Part shown: in pieces, positions 22,095-32,755 of the stretch
Layout of the letters: every line of letters starts with the position of its first letter
Numbering within the stretch: the stretch's first letter is position 1
Origin: Flaveria trinervia
Taxonomy: Eukaryota > Streptophyta > Magnoliopsida > Asterales > Asteraceae
Direction of reading: 5' to 3'
Length of the DNA stretch: 64,000 nt
Assembly (NCBI GenBank): GCA_025506515.1
Contig: CM046444.1
Coordinates: 68,861,068 to 68,925,067 of the forward strand
Translations under genes and position numbers: made by a program
The notes under the pieces: generated by a model
Database searches by the model: none
Told to the model about the DNA's origin: nothing
What the model saw: only the letters and a program-made list of their open reading frames with translations

Positions 22095-22764
22095 GCAGAA
22101 AGGTGGTCCATAAATCCAAAGCACAACATCTGTGCCCATTTGGATCACATCACCAGGAACGGGGCTGAGTTTACCGACATTATAGCCTTTCTGAGACGGT
22201 CCCGGATTCATAAGGCTATCTCCACGCCTTGCACGCCATATAGATCACTCCATCAGGCATTCTGGGAGAATGCCTTGGTGTACCGCTCTCGTGAGCCGTA
22301 CTGTATTAGGAGCTCTATATTGGGCCATGATATTGAGATCTCTGCTGTGACATTCAGAGGGTCCTAGAGTTCGGGGATGACGCTGATCATCCTACTAAAC
22401 TACATCCGTTGACAGTGAGAGGATGCTTCCTGAGGATAAAGTACGCTGGGGATATCAACTCAGGTGTGCTCAACAAGAGCAACCTGAGCCCCCAGTACAA
22501 GTACTTAGCACACGTGATCCTCGAGTGTGTTGCATCAAGGAGGGGTGGGTTTGACGACCTCTCAGACCAGATTCAAAATGCCTACGTGGCACTGGTTCTG
22601 AACCACCCCTTCAGTTTTTCCAGCATGATATTCTCCTACTTAGTGGAGAATTGGAGGTAAAGGGAAAAGAGGGGTTTTGTATGTACCCCAGATTCTTACA
22701 GCTCGTCTTCAACGAGAAGCTGCCACAGTTGCCAAAGAGAGTCATGACGCAGTGGCTTAGAGAT
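22092..22764 (+). pseudogene. Additional ORF of Sirevirus B, N-terminal domain (env-like position)
   Basis: A coding region unrelated to gag or pol, starting MAERWSINPKHNICAHL at 22092. The frame is lost near 22360, resumes in 22409-22660 (CFLRIKYAGDINSGVL) and shifts again near 22660, where a MYPRFLQL block is visible before a stop at 22764. It recalls a domain often found fused behind copia pol in Asteraceae protein predictions; this is from memory. It has no signal peptide or membrane segment, so a true envelope role is not supported. Three or more frameshifts. The function is unknown. Confidence 0.65.
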
Positions 22765-22765
22765 A

Positions 22766-23280
22766 ATGGATGATACTACTCTGGGCAGGATGAGAGTTTA
22801 CAGGGGAAAGCAGGTTAAGCCCCAAGTGAAAAGAATGATTGGCCACTGGCCAACGAAAGGTATGTGGCGCCTGGCAGACGCAAATGGCGTAACGATGACA
22901 GCGACTCCGATGATGAGAGGTTGCTCTTACAGATATGGATTTGATGATGATGACAGCGGCAACGCGGGGATGATATGCCTGCTACTCAAAGAGGCACTGA
23001 GTCAAATGTTATTCCCCCGGGGTCTGACACTGCCGGAGAGGTTGCTGAGACGGCGGTTTCCATCAGGGGTTCATTGTTAGTGATCAGGAAGAGGAGGAGT
23101 CGGATGAGGAGCCCCTCACTAGGACTGTGGGACACAAAGTTGTTCCCACAGAACACGGCTTAGGGTGGTTGGTGAACACCCTCGGGACTCCACTGAGAGA
23201 GAGACTGACCCAAGCTATGCTCCGGGTTCAGTAGGCAGAGCTGCAGGGGGAGCATCCACTTCCAAGGGACTAGGAGGAAG
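22766..23280 (+). pseudogene. Additional ORF of Sirevirus B, second segment
   Basis: The frame 22766-23080 begins in MDDTTLGRMRVYRGK and holds an Asp-rich patch (YGFDDDD). It is probably the shifted continuation of the preceding domain. A third GGGGGAG run at about 23248-23254 follows. No known domain recognised. Confidence 0.45.
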
Positions 23281-23283
23281 AGG

Positions 23284-23660
23284 ATGGCTCAAACACACGG
23301 ACTGAAGAAGAAGAAGCATCGCCTGACCTTCATTACCACAGCCACCACATCCACTACTTCCACCATCACAGCCACCACTACCACCTCCACGGACATACCA
23401 CCCATTACCACAGCCACCACATCCACTACTACTTCCACCATCACAGCCACCACTACCACCTCCACGGACATACCACCCATTACCAAGCCACCACATCCAC
23501 TACTGCTACCATAACCACCACCTTACTACCACCACTGTATCCTTCCCATCCACCACCATACCATTCACACCTACATCACCAGCACCTGCTTACCGACCCA
23601 TATTCACCCTGCTACTACCACCACCACCTCACATCATGCCGAACCCTCAACCCAGCCATC
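23284..23660 (+). pseudogene. Thr-rich low-complexity segment of the additional ORF
   Basis: The frame 23284-23514 is almost all Thr with Ala, Ser and Ile, encoded by tandem repeats of 72 and 75 bases (starting 23331 and 23403, partial third at 23478). CCA/CAC-rich DNA continues to about 23660. A Thr/Pro-rich linker between two ordered domains is the simplest reading. The Gly-rich frames on the opposite strand are shadows. Confidence 0.6.
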
Positions 23661-23810
23661 ACATGTATTTGGATTTACTCTACCTCACATCGGGGTAGAG
23701 GAGCAGCTGTCGGCGCTTAACCGTATGGTGATACGCCTGCTAGCTGCAGATGAAGAGAAAGCGGCGCAGATTCGCCAGTTGACCGATCTGACTGCTGCCC
23801 AATCTCAGCA

Positions 23811-24578
23811 GTGGCAGAGCAGGCTCGGATAATAGATCAACAGACCCAGCTAATCGATGCTGGGAGAGTCGAGATGTCCCAACTCCAGGAGCAGCAGGCC
23901 CAATCAGCCAAACGTATAGAGGATTTGGAGACGACCAACAAGATGATTATGCTGAGGTTAAAGGGGTCAAAGGATGAGCCGTTGAAGATAAAGGAGGGTG
24001 ATGGGGATGATGGAGATGGTCATGATGAAAATGATGATGACGATGAGGAAGATGCTGAGGATGAAGAAGAGACAGAGGAAGAAAGGAAAGAAGGTAGAGA
24101 TGATGATGACGAAGCAAAAGGAGGGGATGCGGCTGCATCAGCCTCTGCTTCTGGTCAAGAGCGAAGATCGAAGAATCGACAGGATCAGCCATCTACCTCT
24201 TCTGCTCCTCCGAGCGACGAGCCCAGGATTCAAGACAAAAATCCAAACTATCAAAGGGATGAGTTTGACATTGCTCCCCTTCAACAGGTCAAGACTCAAC
24301 TAACCATGACTCTTGATCTGCAAGGGATTATAAGAAGGTCTGTGAGTTATACCCCTGAAGAAGGGGAAATAATTCATGACCTATCTAACGAGCAACTGGC
24401 AGAGATGTTCAGACTCAATCCTGATGAAATTGTCAAGGATGCTCCAACAGTTGATTCAACCAGTGATGAAGAACTAAATGACGTTGATGAAGTTGAGGTT
24501 GAAGATATTACAGCAGAAGAGTACCTCAGTACGCTGATAATGAGGGTAATGTGGTCCCCAATCTGGGTGAGTCCCTAG
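23811..24578 (+). pseudogene. Additional ORF of Sirevirus B, coiled coil and acidic segment
   Basis: A frame of 255 codons. Residues 1-50 are a heptad-rich helix (QTQLIDAGRVEMSQLQEQQ), likely a coiled coil. Residues 60-100 are a very acidic run of Asp, Glu and Lys. Residues 110-170 are Ser-rich and polar. The stop at 24576 lies just after a frame change. The true start is probably upstream, since the coiled coil is already visible in 23690-23810 in another frame. Confidence 0.6.
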
Positions 24579-25441
24579 TCAGTGATATGTTTGAGGTACT
24601 AGACAAGATGGAGCAGGAAACAGGAAAGACCAAAGGAACAGCCCAAGCCTCAAATAATGACGTGACACTCGGAAGGCTGAGTGGGCTACCTGTTTTGAAG
24701 AAGTTAGAGCACAGCGTGCTGCACCAAAGAAAGATGCCTACACCAAGCTCTACAGAGTCAAGAAACACCATAAGGTGTCAGGCAGGATATTGCATGGGCT
24801 TCTTTTGATGACATTAACGCGTATGCAGTTAAGAGGGAAAAGGGCATAGAGTACTTTAGATTTCCACATGATCTGAAGACTCTACTGGTTTTGAACTCAA
24901 CCAGCTGGCTAAGCTAAAGCTGCTGTATGCTGACCCACGAAAAATGTCAGGCTGGTTCGAGGCTACCCTGAAGAAGGAGTACCACACCAGATGGGTTAAC
25001 TTCAGACCACAACAGCCTACGAGGTATCTAAGAAGGTCTGAGGTTGATGCCAGTACTGGCAAACCCAAGATTGTGTTGAAGTGGAGTCCTCCGCGCACTA
25101 TGTCGAGAATTCCTCTCAGGGAAATGCCACAGGACTTCACTCCACACTTCAAATGGTGGTACTATGATTGGAGAACTGCTGAAGCTGTCATAGTTCTAAA
25201 TAAAGAGGGCCAAATGGATACTATCAGGGTATTCGACCCGATGTGGCTAACCAATTTGTCTGCTAATGATGTCTATACATTATACAAGTGGCCACTGTTC
25301 TATGACACACAAGACATTGTACAAGCCCTCCAGTTCCAAAACGTTATACGACTTTGTTTTGCGTTTGAGATTCACGCAGGAGTCACTAAGGAGGAGAAGT
25401 ACAAGAAGTATAAGGAGGTTATGCAGAAGACAAGAGACTAG
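24551..25441 (+). pseudogene. Additional ORF of Sirevirus B, C-terminal domain
   Basis: The pieces 24551-24808 and 24944-25441 are in different frames. The latter is a 165-codon globular-looking domain rich in Trp and Tyr (HFKWWYYDWRTAEAVIVL, then FDPMWLTNLS) and ends with TAG at 25439-25441, only 14 bases before the polypurine tract. No hydrophobic membrane anchor is visible. I do not recognise the fold. Confidence 0.6.
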
Positions 25442-25454
25442 ATAGATCTAGGTC

Positions 25455-25466
25455 CAAGGGGGAGTT
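25455..25466 (+). promoter_or_regulatory. Polypurine tract of Sirevirus B
   Basis: CAAGGGGGAGTT directly before the 3' LTR start at 25467. This is the functional plus-strand primer site by position. Confidence 0.88.
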
Positions 25467-26190
25467 TGTTGATGCATGTATATGTCCCTAGATCATGGTT
25501 TGAATTGTAATGAATCTTGTCTGTCTGAGTATGATGTAATCTGTATTGATTAATGAAATGACATAAATTGTGTGTTACTTGTGATGTTTAATATTTCATT
25601 AATGAGTCGTGATTGAATTGATTGGGTTATGATTGCTTAAATGGTTGCACATCATGTTAATTAATTAAAACATTCAAACTTAACTTAATGAAGTTCTCAT
25701 GCGAATGGCTCATGCGAATGAACCATACGCATGAATATCTTCACACGATTGACTCAGTTGCATGACTGAACCAGGAGACTGGATCAGTTGTACGATTGTA
25801 ACATAAGATTGGCTCAGTCGCATGACTGAACACTCAGTCGTACGAATGAATCAACCGCATGGTTCAATCGCACGACTGAACCAGACTAATGGTTCAGTCG
25901 CACGATTGAATAATACCAACCTATAAATACAACTCAATTCGTGAAAAATAATAACTTGATCAATTACGATTCCAGACGAACCCTAGCCGTCCAGAAACCT
26001 TCCAAATCGTTCTCCAAGTCATAGAACACTTTAGATCGATTCCCAATCGATTTCTAATGTTAGTTTCAATCCTTGATTGATTCTTCGCGTGTTCTCACTG
26101 GTTGGATCGCCAATCAAATAGGATTCCACACTATTTGATCTGGTTAACACGTGATCTCCAGGTATTTCGGTCAAATACCAGGTCCTAACA
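25467..26190 (+). repeat. 3' LTR of Sirevirus B
   Basis: Direct repeat of 12093-12817, ending GGTCCTAACA and followed by the target duplication CCTTC. TATAAATA lies at 25922-25929. Several of the differences between the two LTRs are C/T changes in CG-containing palindrome copies. Confidence 0.95.
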
Positions 26191-26747
26191 CCTTCTGCTC
26201 GAAGAAGTACTTCAAGCTCTTGTGGTCGGTGAATTTGGTGCACTTTGTACCATATAAGTAGTGCCTCCATATCTTTAACGTGAAGACCACAGCTGCTAAC
26301 TCCAAGTAATGAGTAGGGTAATTAACCTTATTAACCTTTAACTGTTGGGATGCATAGGCTATAACCTTTCCCCTTTGCATTAACACACACCCCAACCCCG
26401 AATAGTAAGCATCAGAATAAACCACCAGATCTTCACTTCCATCGAGTAATGACAGAACAAGATCTTGAGTCAACCTCACCTTTAACTCCTCAAACGCCTT
26501 CTTTTGAGCTTAAGCCCATACAATCTTTACATCTTTCTGGGTCAACTTGGTTAGTGGAGAAGCGATTTTAGAGAAGTCTTGAAGAAATCTTCTGTAGTAG
26601 CCCGCCAAACCCAAGAAACTACAAATCTTGGATGGCGTTTTTGGAGACTTCCATTGCGTCACTGCCTCCATGTTTGCCAGATCCACCATAATCCCCTCGG
26701 GATTCACCACGTGACCCAAGAATTGAACCTCGTGCAACCAGAATGCG
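26191..26747 (-). pseudogene. Gypsy A RT end and RNase H, continued
   Basis: The other half of element A. The frame within 26196-26479 shows LVVYSDAYYSGLGCVLMQRG (RNase H start, first catalytic Asp) and FTLKIWRHYLYG. The piece 26510-26747 shows FLGHVVNPEGIMVD and SFLGLAGYYRRF, the RT-RNase H connection. The sequence stops at 26747 at the LTR of element C. The rest of A is absent. Confidence 0.88.
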
Positions 26748-27267
26748 TGTAAGGCCCCCTTGCCGGACACTTACAGCTGACCAATCATCGCACATAAAAC
26801 ATATATTTACACTTAACCCTCATAAAACATTACAGAGGAGCATTAAAATAACTTTTCATTTCATTATAAATGCTTTCGCAATTAATACAATCGTTCATTT
26901 AAAAACATCATTCGTTCGCATTACAATACAAAAACATTAAACAAAGATGCCATCCAAAATGCCAAGTAGCTACCCTGCGCCATCCTTAGCAATGCTCACT
27001 TGCCAACTGGAAAATGCATAAAAAGTCAGCGTTGCTGAGTGAGTTCAAGCTTTATAATAAAACATACTTTATCTTTCGTTTAAATCCATTCTTTACTTTG
27101 ATTAACCGTTCTTTACTTTTGCATGTGATCATACATCATACGTACATATAGATAATATCATTATTATCTTCATCATTCATTCATTAACTTCCATTGATTC
27201 ATGCTTTCATACGTTCATCATTTCTTCTTTTCATTCCATCAAAAGCCATGAACATTACCTCACCGTC

Positions 27268-27458
27268 ATGCATAAAGCGAGTACTGGGCCGGGGTCTATC
27301 ATAGACCCCCCGTCATGGCGCACAGCAGCCTAGCCATAATACCTAAGGGTAAATTCAGGCATACCATTATCATGCGCTATACCCACCATCATGCATAAAG
27401 CGGATACTGGGCTGAGGTCTATCATAGACCTCCCGTCATGGCGCACAACAGCCTGGCC
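27268..27458. repeat. 120-bp duplication with hairpin in gypsy C LTR
   Basis: Two copies of a block running from CATGCATAAAGCG to GTCATGGCGCACA. Each holds a perfect 9-bp hairpin: GGGGTCTATCATAGACCCC (27291-27309) and GAGGTCTATCATAGACCTC (27414-27432). The single arm difference is compensated on the other arm. Confidence 0.85.
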
Positions 27459-28014
27459 ATGATATCCAGGGTAAGCGACAAAGGTTCTATACAAATGGTC
27501 AATCACAAAGAAAGACCCCGGTGTGCATCCTTCTAGGGTAGCTAACCCACACACCGTTGGACTAACACCCTTTATTGGGTGTGTTCCCACATACAAGGCT
27601 TGCAAGACTTACTTTACTTTCCATCGTTCATTAATGCATGCGTTCATTCATCATGTTCCTCTTTTAATTATCTTCCACTTTACGTTACATAATACTTTCA
27701 TTTCATTCATTACAATTCAACGTATTGCCAAGGGAAAATAATCATACAATGAAAGGAACATCAACATATACAGTCAACATCATCATACCAGGCATCATAC
27801 ATACACAACATACATCATACATACCATCATGCATACCGCCATACATAAACATCAATCATACATCATAACATCATCAAATCATATCATACATCATCATACC
27901 ATGCCCATCACATCATCTATGAGCTCAAAAAGTCAACTTACATAGCCCCCGGGAACCTCCCAAGTCAAAGCCTAAATTTCACATTTTCCCCAAAAATCAA
28001 AAAAAAATTCTAAG

Positions 28015-28315
28015 GGTTCATCCGCATTTTCCATTTTGTTCATCCGCATTTCTTTTACTTAATCTGCATTTCCCACTACTCATCCGCATTGACTTACTTG
28101 GTGGTAAATGTTTATCTGCATTAGCTATTATCCACATCTCCCAATACTCATTCGCATTGACTTACTTAGTGGTAAATGTTCATCCGCATTTCCCACTACT
28201 CATCCGCATTGACTTACTTAGTGGTAAATGTTCATCTGCATTAACTATTCATCCGCATTTCCCATCACTCATCTGCATTGACTTACTTAATGGTAAATGT
28301 TCATACGCATTTCAT
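28015..28315. repeat. TTCATCCGCATT minisatellite in gypsy C 3' LTR
   Basis: Around twelve copies of the TCATCYGCATT core, here alternating with GACTTACTT and GTGGTAAATG to give a higher-order unit of roughly 65 bases. Confidence 0.82.
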
Positions 28316-29021
28316 TGGAACACTTGGGCAGGTTCTAAAACTCAGACATATGAGCCCTAAACATCAGATTTCAGTTCCCAAACAATATCCATCATGTTCG
28401 AAGCTTAAATTTACATTCTAAGCCTTAGAAACACAACCATAACATCAACAAGCATAAACATAGCCTAACATCACATCATAATCACAGCATACACACATTC
28501 ATTCATACGTGTATAAAACCCAGTTTTATAAAAACATAAGTTCATGCATTTCCAGCCCCAAAAATCAGTTAAAACATATAAAAGAGGGGTTCTAGAACTC
28601 ATCTTTGCAGCTCTTAAGTATGGCTTCCTCCAAACTCGTCTGTAATTGAGTTCAACCACCTAGAAACCCACTAAAAACATACAACCGAACACACACAACA
28701 CACATAAGCACAAACCCGAGGATATGACCACTTAAGAACATCATAAACACATGAATTCTTACCTTGAATTTGATTTTTCAGCTTGTTCTTCTACAAGACC
28801 CGAAAGTTTCAGCTCCTTTACTTTCTCTCTCTACCAAGATCCGAATGAAAAAGGTGTGGTGTGATCATTTAGGCGGCCATACCACCTTTATTCACCAACT
28901 TTTAAACTTTTTGTTCTTTTTGTCACTTTTAACCCGTAGACTTGGGTTTTATTTCTTTTCCTTCTTTTTCTTCACTTTATTCATTTGTTTGGGTCTTCCA
29001 AAAATAACCGGGTGTTACAAT

Positions 29022-29031
29022 TCTCCCCCCT
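29022..29031 (-). promoter_or_regulatory. Polypurine tract of gypsy C
   Basis: The minus strand reads GGGGGGAGAA, two bases before the 3' LTR. Element A has a degraded counterpart at 10457-10470. Confidence 0.82.
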
Positions 29032-29140
29032 TATATAGGTTTCGTCCCTGAGACCTGCTATTCTTCAAACATCATGGGTAGTGTTGTCTCATCTCTTATT
29101 CCGTCTCCCACGTAGACTCGGATCCCTTCCTATGCTTCCA

Positions 29141-29479
29141 CTATACACGCACAAGAGGAACCACTTTATTCCTCAGCCCTTTTTCTTTTCGATCAATGAC
29201 TGCCACTTGTTGCTCCACATAATTGAGTCGTTCGTCTACCTCGATATCCTCTAGTGGAACAATCATATCCTCATCTGCTAAACATTTCCTCACATGAGAT
29301 ACATGGAATATCGGGTGAATTCCACTTAACTCATTTGGTAACTCCAACCTATAGGCCACCTCTCCTATTCTAGCAATGATTTGGAAAGGCCCTATATATC
29401 TCGGGCTCAACTTGCCTCGCTTTCTAAACCGAATTATACCCTTCCAAGGTGAGACTTTCAACATAACCCTATCACCCAC
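29141..29479 (-). pseudogene. Gypsy C integrase tail with chromodomain-like end
   Basis: Starts GDRVMLKVSPWKGIIRF, then PRYIGPFQIIA, then HPIFHVSHVRKCL and an EDIEVDERLNYVEQQ stretch that begins the chromodomain-like tail of Tekay-type chromoviruses. In family members this tail may steer integration to heterochromatin. The final part (29035-29140) is shifted. Confidence 0.82.
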
Positions 29480-29626
29480 TTGGAACTAAATCGGTTTACA
29501 TTGTTTATCAGCATACAACTTTTGTCTATCTTTGGCTGCCTTCATGAACGCCTTGATCCTTTCAAGCTTCTCTATCGTAGCCTTGATCACCTTGATGCTT
29601 CCTAACTCTTTGTGACCAAAATCACC

Positions 29627-30196
29627 TCAACACACGGGTGTCCTACATCTCCTACCATATAACATCTTATAAGGAGGCGTACCAATGCTAGCATGATAAC
29701 TGTTGTTATATGACAATATAGCTAACGGTAAATGGTCATCCCAACTTCCTCCAAAATCAATGACACATGCTCGAAGCATACCTTCCAATGTCTGAATGGT
29801 CCTATCTGACTGACCATGTGTTTGGGGATGATAAGCCGTGCTAATATGTAACCTCGTCCCCATCACGTCATGGAATTTCTTCCAAAATTTAGATGTAAAC
29901 CGGTTGTCACGATCAGACACAATAGACACCTGCACACCATGACGAGTTAAAATTTCCTTGATGAATAGATCCGCCATCCTTTCGGATGAATATGTCTCGC
30001 GGATCGATAGGAAGTGAGCATTGCTCATCAAACGGTCAAATATCACCCATATGGCATCATACCCTTTCGGGGTACACGGTAACTTTGTAATAAAATCCAT
30101 GGTGATGTGTTCTATTTCCACTCTGTTATATCCAAAGGTTGGATCTTTCCATAAGGCTTTTGGTGCTCGGCCTTCACTTGCAAACAAGTAAGGCAT
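29627..30196 (-). pseudogene. Gypsy C integrase core
   Basis: A 189-codon frame with EHITMDFITKLPCTPKGYDA (first Asp), SIVSDRDNRFTSKFW (second Asp) and STAYHPQTHGQSDRT (Glu region; the usual QTDGQTER reads QTHGQSDR, so the catalytic Glu appears replaced by Asp). The zinc-binding part lies upstream at 30180-30290 in other frames. Confidence 0.87.
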
Positions 30197-30301
30197 TTAC
30201 TCACATACTCCACTACATCACGCTTCATACCCGGCCACCAATAATCTTTCTTCATGTCTTGGTTCATCTTTGTAGCACCGGGATGAATAGAGTATCGAGT
30301 C

Positions 30302-30847
30302 TTATGAGCTTCGTCCAGAAATCTTCATGCGTAGATCCCCAAAACGAGGAATCCACATTCGTCCAAATCGGGTTCTAACACCGAGTGTGTTTTCACCCAA
30401 TTTTGCAACCAGACCTCTCATTCTTTCGGAGTTAAGATGATCTTCTTTCAGTGCATCATCTTGGAACTCCTTGACTTGCTTCATCACATCGAAGGTCATA
30501 ATCAACTGGTACACTTTCACCCGAATTGGTTCGGGTCACTCTTTCTTTGTAAGGGCATCTGCCACCACGTTGGCTAGGCCCGGATGATAATGGATCTCAT
30601 AATCAGAATTGTTTATGAGTTCCAACCATCATCTCTACCTCATGTTCAGGTCCTTCTACTTAAAGAAGTACTTCAGGCTCTTGTGGTCAGTGAATATGGT
30701 GCACTTCGTCCGGTAAAGGTAGTGCCTCCAAATCTTTAACGCAAAGACCACGGCTGCTAGCTCCAAGTCACGAGTAGGATAATTGACCTCATGAACCTTC
30801 AATTGTCGGGATGCATAGGCTATAACCTTTCCTCTCTGCATTAACAC
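30302..30847 (-). pseudogene. Gypsy C RNase H end and linker to integrase
   Basis: The piece 30656-30847 has LMQRGKVIAYASRQLK and IWRHYLYRTKCTIFTDHKSL. The linker piece 30302-30520 has KVYQLIMTFDVMKQVKEFQD. The DNA between is shifted. Homologous to 11691-12087 plus 26196-26400 of A. Confidence 0.82.
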
Positions 30848-30850
30848 ACA

Positions 30851-32039
30851 TCATAACCCCGAGTAGGAAGCATCAGAATAAACCACCAGGTCTTCATTTC
30901 CATTGAGTAATGATAGAACATGAGCTTGAGTCAACCTCGTATTTAACTCTTCGAACGCCTTCTCTTGAGCTTGACCCCATACAAACTTTACAACTTTCCG
31001 GGTCAACTTGGTTCGTGGAGAAAAGATCTTAGAGAAGTCAATGAATCTTCTCGAATAGCCCGCCAAACCCAAGAAACTACGAATCTCGGATGGCGTCTTT
31101 GGAGACTTCCATTGCATCAATTCCTCCACCTTTGACGGATCCACCATAATCCCCTCGGGATTCACTACATGTCCCAAAACCTGAACTTTGCAACCAGAAC
31201 GCGCACTTGGAGAATTTTGCATACAACTTTTCCCGCCTAAATGTCGCCAAAACCTCTCGAATGTGACCAACATGCTCCTCTTCACTCTGGAATAAATCAG
31301 GATATCATCGATAAACACAATCACTGATTTATCCAACATCGGCTGACACACTCGATCATCAAGTCCATAAAAGCAGCTGGCGCATTGGTCAAACCAAAAG
31401 ACATGAAAAGAAACTCATAATCTACATAGCGCATGCGAAAAGCTGTTTTAGGAACATCCTACTCTTTCACTTTCAACTGATGGTAACCAGATCGAAGGTC
31501 TATCCTTGAAAACCAACTAGCACCTTGAAGCTATCAAAGAAATCATCAGTTCTTGGTAATGGGTATCGATTCTTTACCGTCAACTTATTCAGCTCACGGT
31601 AGTCGATACACATCCTCATGCTACCGTCGTTCTTCTTCAAAAATAGGACCAGAGCACCCCAAGGAGAGATACTCGGCCAAATAAACCCCTTATCAAGCAG
31701 CTCTTGCAACTGCTCCATCAACTCTTTCATCTTAGTCGGAGCCAACCGATACGGTGCTTTAGAAACAGGTTGGGCACCTGGTATTAGATCAATTTGAAAC
31801 TTGATCTCGCGATGAGTTAGCACTCCTGGAATGTCTTTGGGAAATACATCTGGAAAGTCACACACAACCGGTACATTAGACAATTTTAGTGTTGGTGTGT
31901 CCACATCCTTCACATAGGCCAAGTAGGCACTACATCCACACATCATGCACTTTCCCGCCACTGCCATCGAAATCACTTTCGGGATCGTCATGACTTGGTC
32001 ACCATAAACTGTCACCAAACTTCCGTAAGGCACTATCAA
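30851..32039 (-). pseudogene. Gypsy C reverse transcriptase (broken)
   Basis: The piece 31500-32039 shows MRMCIDYRELNKLTVKNRYP and ends near LVGFQG, where the catalytic-Asp segment should follow in another frame (31360-31500 holds it degraded). The piece 30851-31351 has SVIVFIDDILIYS (catalytic FIDD box), NPEGIMVDPSKVEEL and FLGLAGYSRRF, ending with the start of RNase H (VVYSDASYSGL). Confidence 0.87.
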
Positions 32040-32324
32040 TCAAATCATCTTCTTGCGACACACGACGTTCGCCTCGTAGTCCGGTAGCCAATCCATCCCA
32101 AGAACTACATCGAAACCACCTAAGGTCATCACGAATGGTCTAACAGGAAACTTATGACCTTCTAATTCCATGTCACAACCTTCGCTCATCTCAGAAATTC
32201 TGGTAGACTTACCTATGTCAGTTTCTACATCAAAAGGCATATCTACACTCCTACTACTAACAGGCAGTTTAGCACAGAAAGCAGCAGAGATAAAACTTTT
32301 ACTAGCACCAGAATCGAATAACAC
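32040..32324 (-). pseudogene. Gypsy C protease
   Basis: Aspartic protease with LFDSGASKSFIS at the start and DVVLGMDWLPDYEA near the end, the usual gypsy layout. It is the best preserved domain of C, in one uninterrupted frame. It is probably continuous with the knuckle frame upstream apart from a stop at about 32357. Confidence 0.85.
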
Positions 32325-32357
32325 AGAGGCTAAAGTTTGGTTTACTAGAAACGTACC

Positions 32358-32713
32358 TCACACAACATCAGGGTCTGTCCTAGCCTCCTCGTGCGTCATC
32401 GTAAACGCTCTGGTGCTCACCCTCTGTCCTTCTCCTCCAGTCTTCTTCACCCCTGAACCTTTGACCCTTGGCTTCTTACAGTCTCTACTAATATGACCAT
32501 TCTCTCCATAGTTGTAACACCTTACAACCCCGCATTCACTCGCCATATGGCCAGGCTTCCCGCACTTGAAGCAGATGTTTGACCCCCCTTTGCATTCTCC
32601 CGAATGCTCCTTCCCGCATTTACCACATCTCTTCGATCCTGCACCAGGTGTGACCACACGTCGGTCATCCACCCGTGCATGCTTATTGTTTGTTGGGACA
32701 CCACCCTATCCAA
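32358..32713 (-). pseudogene. Gypsy C gag zinc knuckles
   Basis: The frame 32358-32672 holds CGKCGKEHSGEC, then CFKCGKPGHMASEC (a perfect CX2CX4HX4C), then CYNYGENGHISRDC with its second Cys changed to Tyr. It binds the element RNA. The overlapping frame 32522-32713 is a shadow or shifted piece. Confidence 0.85.
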
Positions 32714-32755
32714 TCCTCTTCCTATTCAAGTTCCGGTCTCAACCATTCTTCCTAC

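Larger units (their letters stand above)
12093..26190 (+). mobile_element. Complete Sirevirus-type Ty1/copia element B with extra 3' ORF region
   Basis: A 14.1-kb element with LTRs of 725 and 724 bases (TGTTGATGCATG...GGTCCTAACA) and the perfect target duplication CCTTC (12088-12092 and 26191-26195). A PBS follows the 5' LTR and AAGGGGGAG precedes the 3' LTR. Order: long gag with two zinc knuckles and a coiled coil, protease, integrase, RT, RNase H, a 2.6-kb noncoding spacer with two further polypurine runs, then a 3.3-kb additional coding region. Long gag, multiple polypurine runs and a post-pol ORF are known Sirevirus traits. The LTRs differ by a dozen-odd substitutions and several one-base indels by eye, so the insertion is not very recent. 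All coding parts are broken. Confidence 0.95.
26748..29019 (-). repeat. 3' LTR of gypsy C
   Basis: Begins TGTAAGGCCCC and ends GGGTGTTACA on the plus strand. It differs from the 5' LTR by an extra ~120-base tandem duplication (27268-27458) and by its minisatellite. Confidence 0.88.

Noticed and set aside
23215..23496. Gly-rich open frames on the minus strand
   Set aside because: They are opposite-strand shadows of the CCA/CAC tandem repeat that encodes the Thr-rich linker.
22092..25441. A retroviral-type envelope gene
   Set aside because: The position fits, but no signal peptide, membrane anchor or glycoprotein-like pattern is visible in any piece, so I call it an additional ORF only.
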